Shown here piece by piece: positions 7,803 through 15,716 of a DNA stretch of 42,811 bases. The DNA comes from Firmicutes bacterium UBA5493. Lineage in GTDB: Bacteria > Bacillota > Limnochordia > Darwinibacteriales > Darwinibacteriaceae. The notes beneath the pieces were generated by a model that saw nothing but the letters and a program-made list of their open reading frames with translations, did no database searches and was not told the DNA's origin. The stretch covers positions 54,999 to 97,809 of the forward strand of contig DIPH01000004.1 in assembly GCA_002424045.1 (NCBI GenBank). Reading direction: 5' to 3'. The position numbers and the translations under genes were made by a program. Position 1 is the first letter of the stretch; every line of letters starts with the position of its first letter.

Positions 7803-9248
7803 ATGAAGGAAAGCAAATTGTTTAGCGGTCAGCGAATACCCCTGGAGATGCACAAGCCCAAAATCGTTCAGAAGTTGAGTTTGGTACCAACCGAGCGGCG
7901 TCTACAAGCCATTAAAGAGGCGGGGTTTAATACTTTCTTGTTAAAAAACGGAGATGTGTTTTTGGATATGCTCACAGACAGTGGAGTAAACGCCATGAGT
8001 GACCGGCAGCAAGCGGCCATGATGGTGGCCGACGACAGCTACGCCGGTTCTCGGACGTTCACCCGACTAGAAAGAACCTGCCAGGATCTCTTTGGAATGC
8101 AGCACTTTCTACCCGCACACCAGGGGCGCGCTTGCGAAAATATTCTCTCGCAAGTCTTGGTGCATCCTGGCTCGGTGGTTGTGACAAACTATCACTTCAC
8201 CACAACCAAGGCCCATGTTGTGCTGAATGGTGGAACCGTTGAAGAGCTGCCCATTGCAGAGGCTCTTCAGACCACAAGCGATCATCCCTTTAAGGGGAAT
8301 ATGGATTTGGGGCGGCTTAAAGCCTTTATAGGGGAGCATGGTAGTGAGAAGATCGCCTTTGTGCGGATGGAAGCGGGTACAAATCTCATTGGAGGGCAGC
8401 CCTTTTCACTGGGGAATTTGGCAGGTGTGCGGGACATCTGCGATGCATATGGAGTTTTGCTGGTTTTGGACGCAAGTCTTCTGGCGGACAATCTCTATTT
8501 CATCAAACGTCGCGAAGTCAAGTGCCAAGGCCTTAGTATTCGGGAGATCACCAGAAGGATTTGTGATCTCGTTGATGTGCTCTACTTCTCTGGGCGTAAG
8601 CTTGGCTGCGCAAGGGGGGGAGGCCTCTGCACCAATAGGGACGATCTTTTTGTGTCGTTACGAGAGTTGATTCCCCTTTACGAAGGTTTCTTGACCTACG
8701 GTGGTATGTCGGTGCGAGAGATGGAAGCCATGGCCGTAGGACTAGAAGAAACCATGGATGAGGACATGATCAACCAGGCTCCAGAGTTTATCGACTATAT
8801 GGTGAATGAACTGGAGAAACTAGGAATTCCTGTGGTCACGCCTCCTGGCGGGTTGGGGTGTCACATCAATGCTAAAGAATTTGTCGACCACATTCCCCAA
8901 AGCCAGTATCCTGCCTGTGCGTTGGCCGCCGCTTTATATATTGTAAGTGGAGTCCGAGGTATGGAGAGGGGTACTCTCTCCGAAGGGCGTGACGAAGAGG
9001 GAAATGAGTCGTTAGCTGATCTAGAACTAGTGCGTTTGGCCTTGCCCCGGAGGGTATACACCCTAAGCCATGTGAAATACACGATTGACCGCATCACCTG
9101 GCTCTATGAGCATCGTCAGATGATTGGGGGCCTTACATTCGTGGACGAACCCAAGACACTGCGCTTTTTTCTGGGCCGCCTGGATGCCCTTTCTGATTGG
9201 CCAGAACGGCTCGGGAAGAAGTTCGAGAGTGATCTGGGAAGAATTTGA
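7803..9248 (+). CDS. Beta-eliminating lyase: tyrosine phenol-lyase / tryptophanase-like PLP enzyme
   Basis: This 481-residue fold-type I PLP enzyme belongs to the TnaA/Tpl family, which splits Tyr or Trp to phenol or indole plus pyruvate and ammonia, reversibly. Visible landmarks are FLLKNGDVFLDMLTDSG, Tyr80 (DDSYAGSR), HQGRACEN, Asn194 (GTNLIGGQP), Asp223, the PLP Lys266 (FSGRK) and LPRRVYT. Residues 387-390 read MERG. In tyrosine phenol-lyase this segment carries the Arg that contacts the phenol hydroxyl, and it is lacking in tryptophanase, so a Tyr-type substrate is favoured. The position of the conserved PLP-contacting Arg after Asp223 is Leu226, which is odd. ATG 7803 is chosen from AAGGAGTGG upstream. 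The gene stands alone behind a T-box, and the trpBA unit follows. Confidence 0.85.
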   Translation: MKESKLFSGQRIPLEMHKPKIVQKLSLVPTERRLQAIKEAGFNTFLLKNGDVFLDMLTDSGVNAMSDRQQAAMMVADDSYAGSRTFTRLERTCQDLFGMQHFLPAHQGRACENILSQVLVHPGSVVVTNYHFTTTKAHVVLNGGTVEELPIAEALQTTSDHPFKGNMDLGRLKAFIGEHGSEKIAFVRMEAGTNLIGGQPFSLGNLAGVRDICDAYGVLLVLDASLLADNLYFIKRREVKCQGLSIREITRRICDLVDVLYFSGRKLGCARGGGLCTNRDDLFVSLRELIPLYEGFLTYGGMSVREMEAMAVGLEETMDEDMINQAPEFIDYMVNELEKLGIPVVTPPGGLGCHINAKEFVDHIPQSQYPACALAAALYIVSGVRGMERGTLSEGRDEEGNESLADLELVRLALPRRVYTLSHVKYTIDRITWLYEHRQMIGGLTFVDEPKTLRFFLGRLDALSDWPERLGKKFESDLGRI

Positions 9249-9298
9249 AGCGAAGATACGGGCTATGCTGGCACGAACGCTTTTCGAAAAATTCCCCC

Positions 9299-9327
9299 TT
9301 TACGGGCAGGACTTTCGGTGTTATACT
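9299..9327 (+). promoter_or_regulatory. Probable sigma-A promoter for trpBA
   Basis: TTTACG (9299-9304), a 17-base spacer and TATACT (9322-9327) sit just upstream of the Trp T-box leader. Confidence 0.65.
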
Positions 9328-9349
9328 AAGTTCAATCTAATACATCGCC

Positions 9350-9372
9350 TGCTGATTGCTATGCAATCAGCA
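9350..9372 (+). repeat. Hairpin at the 5' end of the trpBA leader
   Basis: TGCTGATTGC and GCAATCAGCA pair perfectly around a TAT loop, with no T-run. It may stabilise the 5' end of the leader RNA, or be part of the end of the preceding transcript. Confidence 0.5.
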
Positions 9373-9666
9373 AACCGTTGAAGCGGAGATAACGGTGATC
9401 ATGCTCACACAGAGAGCCCGGGATGGTGGGAGCCGGGTTGAAAACAAGTCATCAAATGGACCGCTGAGGGTGCAGGTGAAATGCAAAGACATTGCATGTC
9501 TTTGCTTAGTATTCTGCAACGTCTGGGCATACGTCAGTTGCCGGGGATATGTTGGTATCCTGCCAAGTGCATGAATTCATTTTCATGAATCAAGGTGGCA
9601 CCACGAGTTCGATGATTTCATCATATGAACCCGTCCTTGACATTATTTGTCAGGGGTGGGTTTTTC
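9373..9666 (+). promoter_or_regulatory. T-box leader of trpBA, UGG (Trp) specifier
   Basis: An AGAGAG-containing stem I is followed by the specifier TGG at 9457-9459 (AAA-TGG-ACC-GCTGAG). The T-box variant AGGTGGCACCACG lies at 9593-9605. The terminator AACCCGTCCTTGACA/TGTCAGGGGTGGGTT with a T-tail ends at about 9666. Uncharged tRNA-Trp should turn on trpBA. Confidence 0.92.
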
Positions 9667-9770
9667 TCTTTCACTCGCTCCTGTAAGAAGGGAGTTGGTC
9701 GTATCGTTATACCCTGGTGGGGTGTTTATGAGACGAGGCCGCGGATAGGTAGAGAGAGAAGGAGGAAACC

Positions 9771-10955
9771 ATGTCAAAAGGACGCTTTGGAAAACACGGG
9801 GGACAGTATATTCCCGAGGTCTTAATGGACGCAGTAATAGAGTTGGAGGAAGCTTATCTTTCCCTGAAGGATGAACCGGAATTTCGTGAAGAGCTTCAGA
9901 CGCTACTCAATACGTATGCAGGACGCCCATCACCTTTGTACTTTGCAGAGAAAATGACTCGCGATCTTGGCGGGGCCAAAATCTATTTAAAGAGGGAGGA
10001 TCTAAATCATACAGGCTCCCATAAGATCAACAATGTTTTAGGTCAGGCACTCTTAGCTAAGAGGATGGGTAAAACCCGCTTAATTGCTGAAACCGGGGCA
10101 GGTCAGCACGGTGTGGCCACGGCCACAGCGGCAGCCCTTTTGGATCTGGAGTGTGAGATCTTTATGGGAGAGGAGGATATGAAAAGACAGGCCCTCAACG
10201 TCTACCGCATGCGTCTTTTGGGTGCTAAGGTTACCCCTGTTCTCACCGGAACCCGAGCGCTGAAAGATGCTGTGAACCAGACCATGGAGGCGTGGACCCA
10301 AAGATTCCATGACACCCACTACCTTATCGGTTCTGTTATGGGACCCCATCCTTTTCCCACCATGGTTAGAGACTTCCAAGCTGTGATCTCAGCGGAGATT
10401 AAGAAGCAGATTCTAGCCCAAGAAGGTAGATTACCCACTTGTGTCATGGCCTGTGTTGGCGGTGGATCCAATGCCATAGGAGCATTCTACCACTTCATCC
10501 AGGATACGGAGGTGCGTTTGATCGGCTGTGAAGCAGCTGGAAGGGGTGCCAGTAGCCCAGACACAGCCGCGACAATTACTTCGGGCCGTTTGGGGATATT
10601 TCATGGGATGAAAAGCTATTTTTGCCAGGATGAATACGGCCAAATTGCCCCGGTCTACTCCATTTCCGCTGGCCTAGACTATCCTGGGGTTGGACCTGAA
10701 CATGCCCATCTCCACGATATGGGAAGGGCCGAGTATGTATCAATCACCGATAATCAGGCGGTGGAGGCCTTTGAGTATCTGTCCCGCACTGAGGGTATTA
10801 TTCCAGCTATCGAGAGTGCCCACGCTGTAGCCTACGGGAGGTACCTGGCCCCGAGGCTCGGACGGGAGGATATCATTGTCATTAACCTATCAGGGCGGGG
10901 AGACAAAGACTGCGCAGCTATTGCCCGTTATCGAGGGGAGGATGTAGTAGAATGA
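9771..10955 (+). CDS. trpB: Tryptophan synthase beta subunit
   Basis: The 394-residue protein condenses indole with serine using PLP. It has the PLP lysine in NHTGSHKINN (Lys85), the catalytic Glu107 in AETGAGQHG, the Gly-rich phosphate loop CVGGGSNAIGAF, SAGLDYPGVGPEH and the terminal NLSGRGDKD. This is the ordinary TrpB1 type that normally pairs with TrpA. GGAGG lies 6 bases before ATG 9771. trpA starts inside its stop (ATGA). No trpE, trpD, trpC or trpF gene lies nearby. Confidence 0.97.
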   Translation: MSKGRFGKHGGQYIPEVLMDAVIELEEAYLSLKDEPEFREELQTLLNTYAGRPSPLYFAEKMTRDLGGAKIYLKREDLNHTGSHKINNVLGQALLAKRMGKTRLIAETGAGQHGVATATAAALLDLECEIFMGEEDMKRQALNVYRMRLLGAKVTPVLTGTRALKDAVNQTMEAWTQRFHDTHYLIGSVMGPHPFPTMVRDFQAVISAEIKKQILAQEGRLPTCVMACVGGGSNAIGAFYHFIQDTEVRLIGCEAAGRGASSPDTAATITSGRLGIFHGMKSYFCQDEYGQIAPVYSISAGLDYPGVGPEHAHLHDMGRAEYVSITDNQAVEAFEYLSRTEGIIPAIESAHAVAYGRYLAPRLGREDIIVINLSGRGDKDCAAIARYRGEDVVE

Positions 10956-11773
10956 AGGTCAGACATGAAATTTTGAACGGAAAAGCCGTAATTGCCTTTC
11001 TCGCTTGTGGATATCCGAATTTGAAGACCACAGAGGAGGTCGCGTATGCCCTGGATCGGGCGGGGGTGGATCTCATCGTTCTGGGGATTCCCTTTTCGGA
11101 CCCGACCGGAGAAGGGTCAGCCTTGCGAAAGGCCAGTGAATGTGCCCTGAAGATGGCGATCACCACCGAGCACATCTTTGATCTTGTGCAGAGAGTTCGC
11201 CAAAGCACCTCCATCGCCTTGGCTTTTAGGACCTATGCTAATGTGGTGTTTTCCTACGGCACAGTACCCTTCTTAAAAAGGGCTGCCCACCTTGGGGTAA
11301 ACGCCTTGATCTTGAACGATGTACCCTATGAAGAAAAGGAAGAGTTCGCCAGCGTCTGCAGGGCGGTGGGCGTTGATTATATCTCCCTTGTGACCCCCAC
11401 TTCAAAGGATCGACTGGAGAATATAGCTCGAGAGGCCCAAGGATTCATCTATCTAACGTCCCCCAGCGTGGAGGATGGGAGCATAGAGACTATCCGTAGG
11501 TTCACGTCCCTTCCGATGGTCGCAGAGTGTGGGGCAGGGGAGTCCCAACCGGAGCAGTTAGCCCAAAGGGCAGCTAAGGCTGACGGCATAATTATAGAAT
11601 CGACCATCATGGAAATGATGGCCGATTATGGAGACAATGCCCCTGAAATCGTTGGTGCATATGCCAAGAGTGTTTTTGAGGCCGTTAAGGGTCACTCCCA
11701 CTTGAAAAAACGGGTGGAAAGCCCCACGCACACCAGGGTTATACCAACTAGAACAGCGAGTTCTAATCCATAA
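10952..11773 (+). CDS. trpA: Tryptophan synthase alpha-like protein, catalytic residues missing
   Basis: The TIM-barrel sequence aligns end to end with TrpA, which normally cleaves indole-3-glycerol phosphate (IGP) to indole. Both catalytic acids are changed. The Glu before LGIPFSDP (E. coli Glu49) is Val43, and the Asp of the LADG loop (E. coli Asp60) is Glu54 in PTGEG. The loop usually written SRxGVTG reads SPSVEDG, and the phosphate-binding GSAIV segment reads ESTIM. The protein probably cannot cleave IGP, but could still bind and activate TrpB. The last roughly 25 residues are not family-like and are encoded antisense to the 3' end of the next gene. The start overlaps the trpB stop. Confidence 0.85.
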   Translation: MKVRHEILNGKAVIAFLACGYPNLKTTEEVAYALDRAGVDLIVLGIPFSDPTGEGSALRKASECALKMAITTEHIFDLVQRVRQSTSIALAFRTYANVVFSYGTVPFLKRAAHLGVNALILNDVPYEEKEEFASVCRAVGVDYISLVTPTSKDRLENIAREAQGFIYLTSPSVEDGSIETIRRFTSLPMVAECGAGESQPEQLAQRAAKADGIIIESTIMEMMADYGDNAPEIVGAYAKSVFEAVKGHSHLKKRVESPTHTRVIPTRTASSNP

Positions 11774-12429
11774 TCCAACAGATTATCCCCTAACCATACT
11801 CCACTTAAGAGTCTGACGCCATAGGTGAGGGGTAGGAGTTTCGAAATAACGATCATCCCTTTGGGCATGATGTAAAGGGGTATGGAGGCACCTGAAAGAA
11901 AGAGCATAGGAAAGTACAGGATAAAAGCTAGAGAGGTGGCCGCCCGTGCATTAGGGGTCACTCCGGCGATCACCAGTCCCAAGCTGAACATACTGATCAT
12001 GACCAAGAGAAAGGCCATGAGGGTGGTGAGCACGTTTCCGAAAAATTGCACACTGTAAACAAGCTTTGCCACGACTAACAAAAGGCCGATGCCCGCGACA
12101 GTCGTAATACTGTTTACCACGACCTGGGAGACAAGAATCTGCATTGGTTGGATGGGAGTGGCCATAAAGCGCTTGAGGATCTTTTGTTCCCGGTAGTTGG
12201 CAACGGTTAATGGCAGTGACATAAGCCCCGTTACTGCCACGATCATGCAGGTGTAAGCAGGGAGCATAAGATCAACCGTTCCTCGGTCACCTGTGAGGCT
12301 GCTTGGTTCATTGCCATACATGGCTCCAAAAAGTAGGAGCATCATGACGGGAAAGGCCAAGGCAAAAAACATGGTGAAGAAATTCCTGACATGGAGTTTG
12401 AACTCGAAGGTTGTCAGCGTTTTGAACAT
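11692..12429 (-). CDS. ABC-2 type transporter permease
   Basis: The 245-residue protein has about six hydrophobic segments and the ABC-2 ending RFFKWE. A cytosolic N-terminus precedes TM1 (FTMFFALAFPVMMLLLFGAMYG), and the typical YREQKILKRFMATPIQPMQI stretch follows. With the ATPase encoded directly upstream it should form an exporter for a drug, lipid or peptide. The substrate is not evident. Its 3' end overlaps trpA tail-to-tail by 82 bases. Confidence 0.88.
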   Translation of the reverse strand: MFKTLTTFEFKLHVRNFFTMFFALAFPVMMLLLFGAMYGNEPSSLTGDRGTVDLMLPAYTCMIVAVTGLMSLPLTVANYREQKILKRFMATPIQPMQILVSQVVVNSITTVAGIGLLLVVAKLVYSVQFFGNVLTTLMAFLLVMISMFSLGLVIAGVTPNARAATSLAFILYFPMLFLSGASIPLYIMPKGMIVISKLLPLTYGVRLLSGVWLGDNLLDYGLELAVLVGITLVCVGLSTRFFKWE

Positions 12430-13347
12430 TTAAGAGACAGCTCCCTTCATCGTGGGGTTCACCAGCTTTAGGAAAGCTTCTTCCAGTTCGGGATAGGTTA
12501 TCTTAATCTTGCGGTAGGGAATACTTGCCGCACTGAGCTTTAGGATTAGGTCCGTGAGGGTTTCTTCTGAACTTGTATAAATAGTTACGACGGAATCCTC
12601 TTGTTTCATATGTCCCATCTTGGGAAGGTCCTTAAGCAGGGACCTAACGTCACCATCGGTCTCAAAGGTAATTACGAGATCAATTTGGGCTTGGGTAATC
12701 ACTTCATCTACCGTTCCACGGGCCACGATCTCGCCTTGGTTGATGAGGCAAATCTGATCACAGAGCAAACTCGCTTCTTCCATGTAGTGGGTTGTCATGA
12801 TTATAGTGCGTCCTTCACTCTGGAGCCGTCTAATATATGTCCAAATCTCTCTTCTGGCGCCTGGATCAAGGCCGGTGGTTAATTCATCAAGGAAAATGAT
12901 CTTAGGATTCGCAATGAGAGCCAATACAATGGCGAGCTTCTGCCTCTGCCCCCCCGAGAGGGAGCCGATAGAGCTCTTGGTCTTGCTGGCCAAGTCGAAG
13001 CGATCAAGAAGATTTCTGTAATCAAGTGGTTTTTTATACATGGAAGAGAAGAGCTGGCAAAGCTCAAATACCTTCGCAGCGCTTTGATACACGGTTTCTT
13101 GAAGCTGAACACCTACGTCGCTAAAGAGCTCATGACGGTGCTTTTCTGGGTCCAGTCCCAGGACTGTGATCTTTCCGGCTGTGCGATTCTTCAAACCGAT
13201 CATACACTCCATGGTCGTTGTCTTGCCGGCGCCATTAGGCCCTAGAATGCCGAAAACGGATCCTTCCGCCACAGTGAAGGACACATGTTTCACTGCCTGA
13301 AGTGCACCATAATTCTTGGAAAATCCAGATACTTGGATTACATCCAT
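12430..13347 (-). CDS. ABC transporter ATP-binding protein
   Basis: The roughly 305-residue ATPase has Walker A (GPNGAGKTTT), signature LSGGQRQK, Walker B with IIFLDELTTGLDPG, and the H-loop MTTHYMEEA. A C-terminal extension of about 80 residues follows, as in drug or antibiotic exporters of the CcmA/DrrA type. The frame is open further upstream to 13491, but ATG 13347 has GGGGTG at the right distance and begins the family sequence (MDVIQVSGFSKNYG). The stop directly abuts the permease start, so the two are co-transcribed. Confidence 0.92.
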   Translation of the reverse strand: MDVIQVSGFSKNYGALQAVKHVSFTVAEGSVFGILGPNGAGKTTTMECMIGLKNRTAGKITVLGLDPEKHRHELFSDVGVQLQETVYQSAAKVFELCQLFSSMYKKPLDYRNLLDRFDLASKTKSSIGSLSGGQRQKLAIVLALIANPKIIFLDELTTGLDPGARREIWTYIRRLQSEGRTIIMTTHYMEEASLLCDQICLINQGEIVARGTVDEVITQAQIDLVITFETDGDVRSLLKDLPKMGHMKQEDSVVTIYTSSEETLTDLILKLSAASIPYRKIKITYPELEEAFLKLVNPTMKGAVS

Positions 13348-13493
13348 TTCTTCACCCCTTTGCCTCAATAAACCAATTATACCACGGGGGGAAGAAATTT
13401 CCAGCATAATCCAATAGCATTTTCGGAACAAGGAAAAAACCTCGTCGAAGGCGAAGAAACAGGGTAATAAGCAATGAGAGGTGTCTTGCACTT

Positions 13494-14771
13494 ATGGAAG
13501 CGGTAGCCATTACACTCTTTGTCGCTACATACATTCTACTGCTGGCTTTGCCTCGCTTTAGGGCGCACATCGCTGTGCTAGCAGCAGGAGCCTTTATTAT
13601 CTTGGGTATTGTCCCTCTGAACCTAGTAGGGGGCACTGTGGACTGGAATGTCATCTTGATGATTGCCGGCACCATGGGGATTGTGTCACTTTTCATAGAA
13701 TCTCGTATGCCTGCTCGACTAGCGGATCTAATCGTTGAAAAAACCCCTAGTTTGCGCTGGGCTGTGGTGGCTTTGTCGCTTTTCTCGGGGTCTATATCTG
13801 CTTTCGTAGATAACGTGGCTACTGTATTAATTGTGGCTCCTGTAGCCATAAGTATGGCCAAGAAACAGGGGATCTCACCTGTTCCAAGTGTCATTGCGGT
13901 TGCTATCGCGTCGAATCTGCAGGGGGCCGCCACTTTGGTCGGTGATGCCACCTCCATCATGCTCGGAGGTTTCGCTGGCATGGATTTTCTCGATTTCTTT
14001 TTCGCGAAAGGACGTATCGGTATTTTCTGGGTAGTGCAGATTGGAGCGCTAGCTGCAACAGCCGTATTATACTGGGTACTGCGTTCTATGAAGGGTGAAG
14101 TCAAGCCCCAGGGCCGCACCGAGGTGAAGGACTATTTCCCCTCATACCTTTTAGTTCTTATGGTGGTCTTACTGATTCTAGCCTCCTTTATTCCTGAAAA
14201 GCCTGCCATTACCAATGGCCTGATCTGTGTCGGTCTTCTGGCCGTTGGTGTGCTGCGAGGTCTCATCCTGGGTAACTCCTTGAAATGGGCAGGGGACACG
14301 CTCAAGGAGATTGACTTTTTCACTTTGCTCTTACTGATTGGCCTCTTCATCATTATTGGAGGTCTGACGCAGGTAGGGGTTATTGATAGAGTCGCAGCCT
14401 TTATTGTGCATGCCGGTCAGGGGAATGCCTTCCTTATTTACACCCTTGTGGTGTGGATGTCGGTCTTTATTTCTGGCTTTGTTGACAATATTCCATACGT
14501 AGCCACCATGCTTCCTGTTGTAGGTGGCGTGGCCTCAATCTTGGGAGTCGAGCCTTACCTGCTTTACTTTGGTCTTCTGATTGGGGCAACACTTGGCGGA
14601 AACATTACACCCATCGGGGCTTCTGCTAATATTACCGGCCTGGGGCTTTTGCGTAAGGAGGGCTATGAAGTGAAAGTTGGTGAGTTTATGCGCTTGAGCG
14701 TTCCCTACACTTTAGCGGCAGTAATCACCGGCTATATCGTAAATTGGCTCATCTGGGGTGGAACCGTGTGA
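13494..14771 (+). CDS. SLC13/ArsB/NhaD-type ion permease
   Basis: The 425-residue membrane protein has about ten to eleven hydrophobic helices and two related halves. Each half ends in a re-entrant signature of the ion transporter superfamily: SAFVDNVATVLIVAP with SNLQGAATLVGD, and SGFVDNIPYVATMLP with GGNITPIGASANI. This family moves anions (arsenite, carboxylates) or exchanges Na+ for H+, and the ion cannot be chosen from sequence. It is divergent from the ABC operon, and its stop overlaps the next start. Confidence 0.85.
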   Translation: MEAVAITLFVATYILLLALPRFRAHIAVLAAGAFIILGIVPLNLVGGTVDWNVILMIAGTMGIVSLFIESRMPARLADLIVEKTPSLRWAVVALSLFSGSISAFVDNVATVLIVAPVAISMAKKQGISPVPSVIAVAIASNLQGAATLVGDATSIMLGGFAGMDFLDFFFAKGRIGIFWVVQIGALAATAVLYWVLRSMKGEVKPQGRTEVKDYFPSYLLVLMVVLLILASFIPEKPAITNGLICVGLLAVGVLRGLILGNSLKWAGDTLKEIDFFTLLLLIGLFIIIGGLTQVGVIDRVAAFIVHAGQGNAFLIYTLVVWMSVFISGFVDNIPYVATMLPVVGGVASILGVEPYLLYFGLLIGATLGGNITPIGASANITGLGLLRKEGYEVKVGEFMRLSVPYTLAAVITGYIVNWLIWGGTV

Positions 14772-15442
14772 TAGGAACGCAAAACGAAAGTTCTTTACAT
14801 GCCAGTTTGAAAGAATATTACCGGCAGCCCGGGGATGTTGTAGAGGGACGTGTGGATGGGTACCATATTGATGTGGTTCAAAAGGACCGCCTGGTGGAGA
14901 TTCAAACCAAGAACTTCACCTCCATAAAGAAAAAATTGTCCAATCTTCTTGAAAACCATAACGTTCATCTGGTCTACCCCATCATCGTAAGGAGAGATAT
15001 TGTGAAGATCGCTCCAGAGACAGGGGAGCTTTTGAGTACGAGAAAGTCACCGAAAAAGGAAGATATCTACGATTTGTTTTCGGAGTTAATTCGCATTCCC
15101 CAACTGATTTTGCATCCCCGCTTGACAGTAGAAGTGGTCTTCATCAGGGAGCGGGAAATCCGCTGTGACGATGGGCGGGGAAGCTGGCGCCGGCGAGGCG
15201 TGAGCATAGTAGATCGTGGCTTGACCGAAGTTTATGAACAGCGCTCCTTTGCTACCTCATGGGATTACTTGAGCCTCTTGCCTTCGGATCTGTCTTGTCC
15301 CTTTACCAATAAAGACCTAGCCAGGCTGGCCAGGGTCTCGCGGGCCAAGGCCCAAAAAGCAACCTATACGCTAAAGAAGGCTGGACTATTGGAGGAAGTA
15401 GGCAAGAAGGGGAACGAAATCCTCTATGCACTTTGTTCTTGA
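14768..15442 (+). CDS. Uncharacterised protein, possible nuclease-like N-domain plus winged-helix C-domain
   Basis: The roughly 224-residue soluble protein is of unknown function. The N-terminal part (ESSLHASLKEYY, GYHIDVVQKDRLVEIQTKNF, then a lysine-rich stretch) has the D-(x)n-E-x-Q/K look of PD-(D/E)XK-like folds. The middle is basic. The C-terminal 60 residues (NKDLARLARVSRAKAQKATYTLKKAGLLEEVGKKG) look like a winged helix-turn-helix. The start is GTG 14768, overlapping the permease stop by four bases with GGGGTGG upstream, so the two are coupled. The nuclease suggestion is inference. Confidence 0.6.
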   Translation: MIGTQNESSLHASLKEYYRQPGDVVEGRVDGYHIDVVQKDRLVEIQTKNFTSIKKKLSNLLENHNVHLVYPIIVRRDIVKIAPETGELLSTRKSPKKEDIYDLFSELIRIPQLILHPRLTVEVVFIREREIRCDDGRGSWRRRGVSIVDRGLTEVYEQRSFATSWDYLSLLPSDLSCPFTNKDLARLARVSRAKAQKATYTLKKAGLLEEVGKKGNEILYALCS

Positions 15443-15491
15443 ATCTGGAGTAGCTCACGACTGTGCAGTTTCCCGAAGGAATTAACTTACT

Positions 15492-15541
15492 GCAGTTTCA
15501 TGCAGTGAAACTGCCTGGTTGTTTTTCGGAACGAAAAACAA
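15492..15541. repeat. Two adjacent perfect hairpins downstream of the winged-helix gene
   Basis: GCAGTTTCA-tgcag-TGAAACTGC (15492-15514) is followed after 4 bases by TTGTTTTTCG-gaa-CGAAAAACAA (15519-15541). The first, followed by TTGTTTTT, can act as a terminator. The second could be a processing or antitermination structure. Confidence 0.6.
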
Positions 15542-15645
15542 CAATCCACAATATACACAGGTTACCCACAAGGGAATGGGTGAAACAGATGTTTTTCCAC
15601 AGCATTTAGTGGTTTGTTCTGTTAAGAATGTATAGCAATATAGAA

Positions 15646-15674
15646 TTGTCACCGCCTGAGTGGTGTGATATAGT
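15646..15674 (+). promoter_or_regulatory. Sigma-A promoter for rubrerythrin
   Basis: TTGTCA, a 17-base spacer and TATAGT lie 43 bases before the gene. The spacer contains the imperfect dyad CACCGC/GTGGTG. Confidence 0.75.
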
Positions 15675-15716
15675 AAGAAATAACTATATACACAGACAAA
15701 GGGAGGAATCTCATCT

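Noticed and set aside
7494..7853. 119-codon minus-strand ORF
   Set aside because: It covers the Tyr T-box leader; the RNA structure explains the sequence.
9373..9666. trp leader-peptide attenuator or TRAP site
   Set aside because: No Trp-rich leader peptide or (G/T)AG repeats; stem I, specifier and T-box motif identify a T-box.
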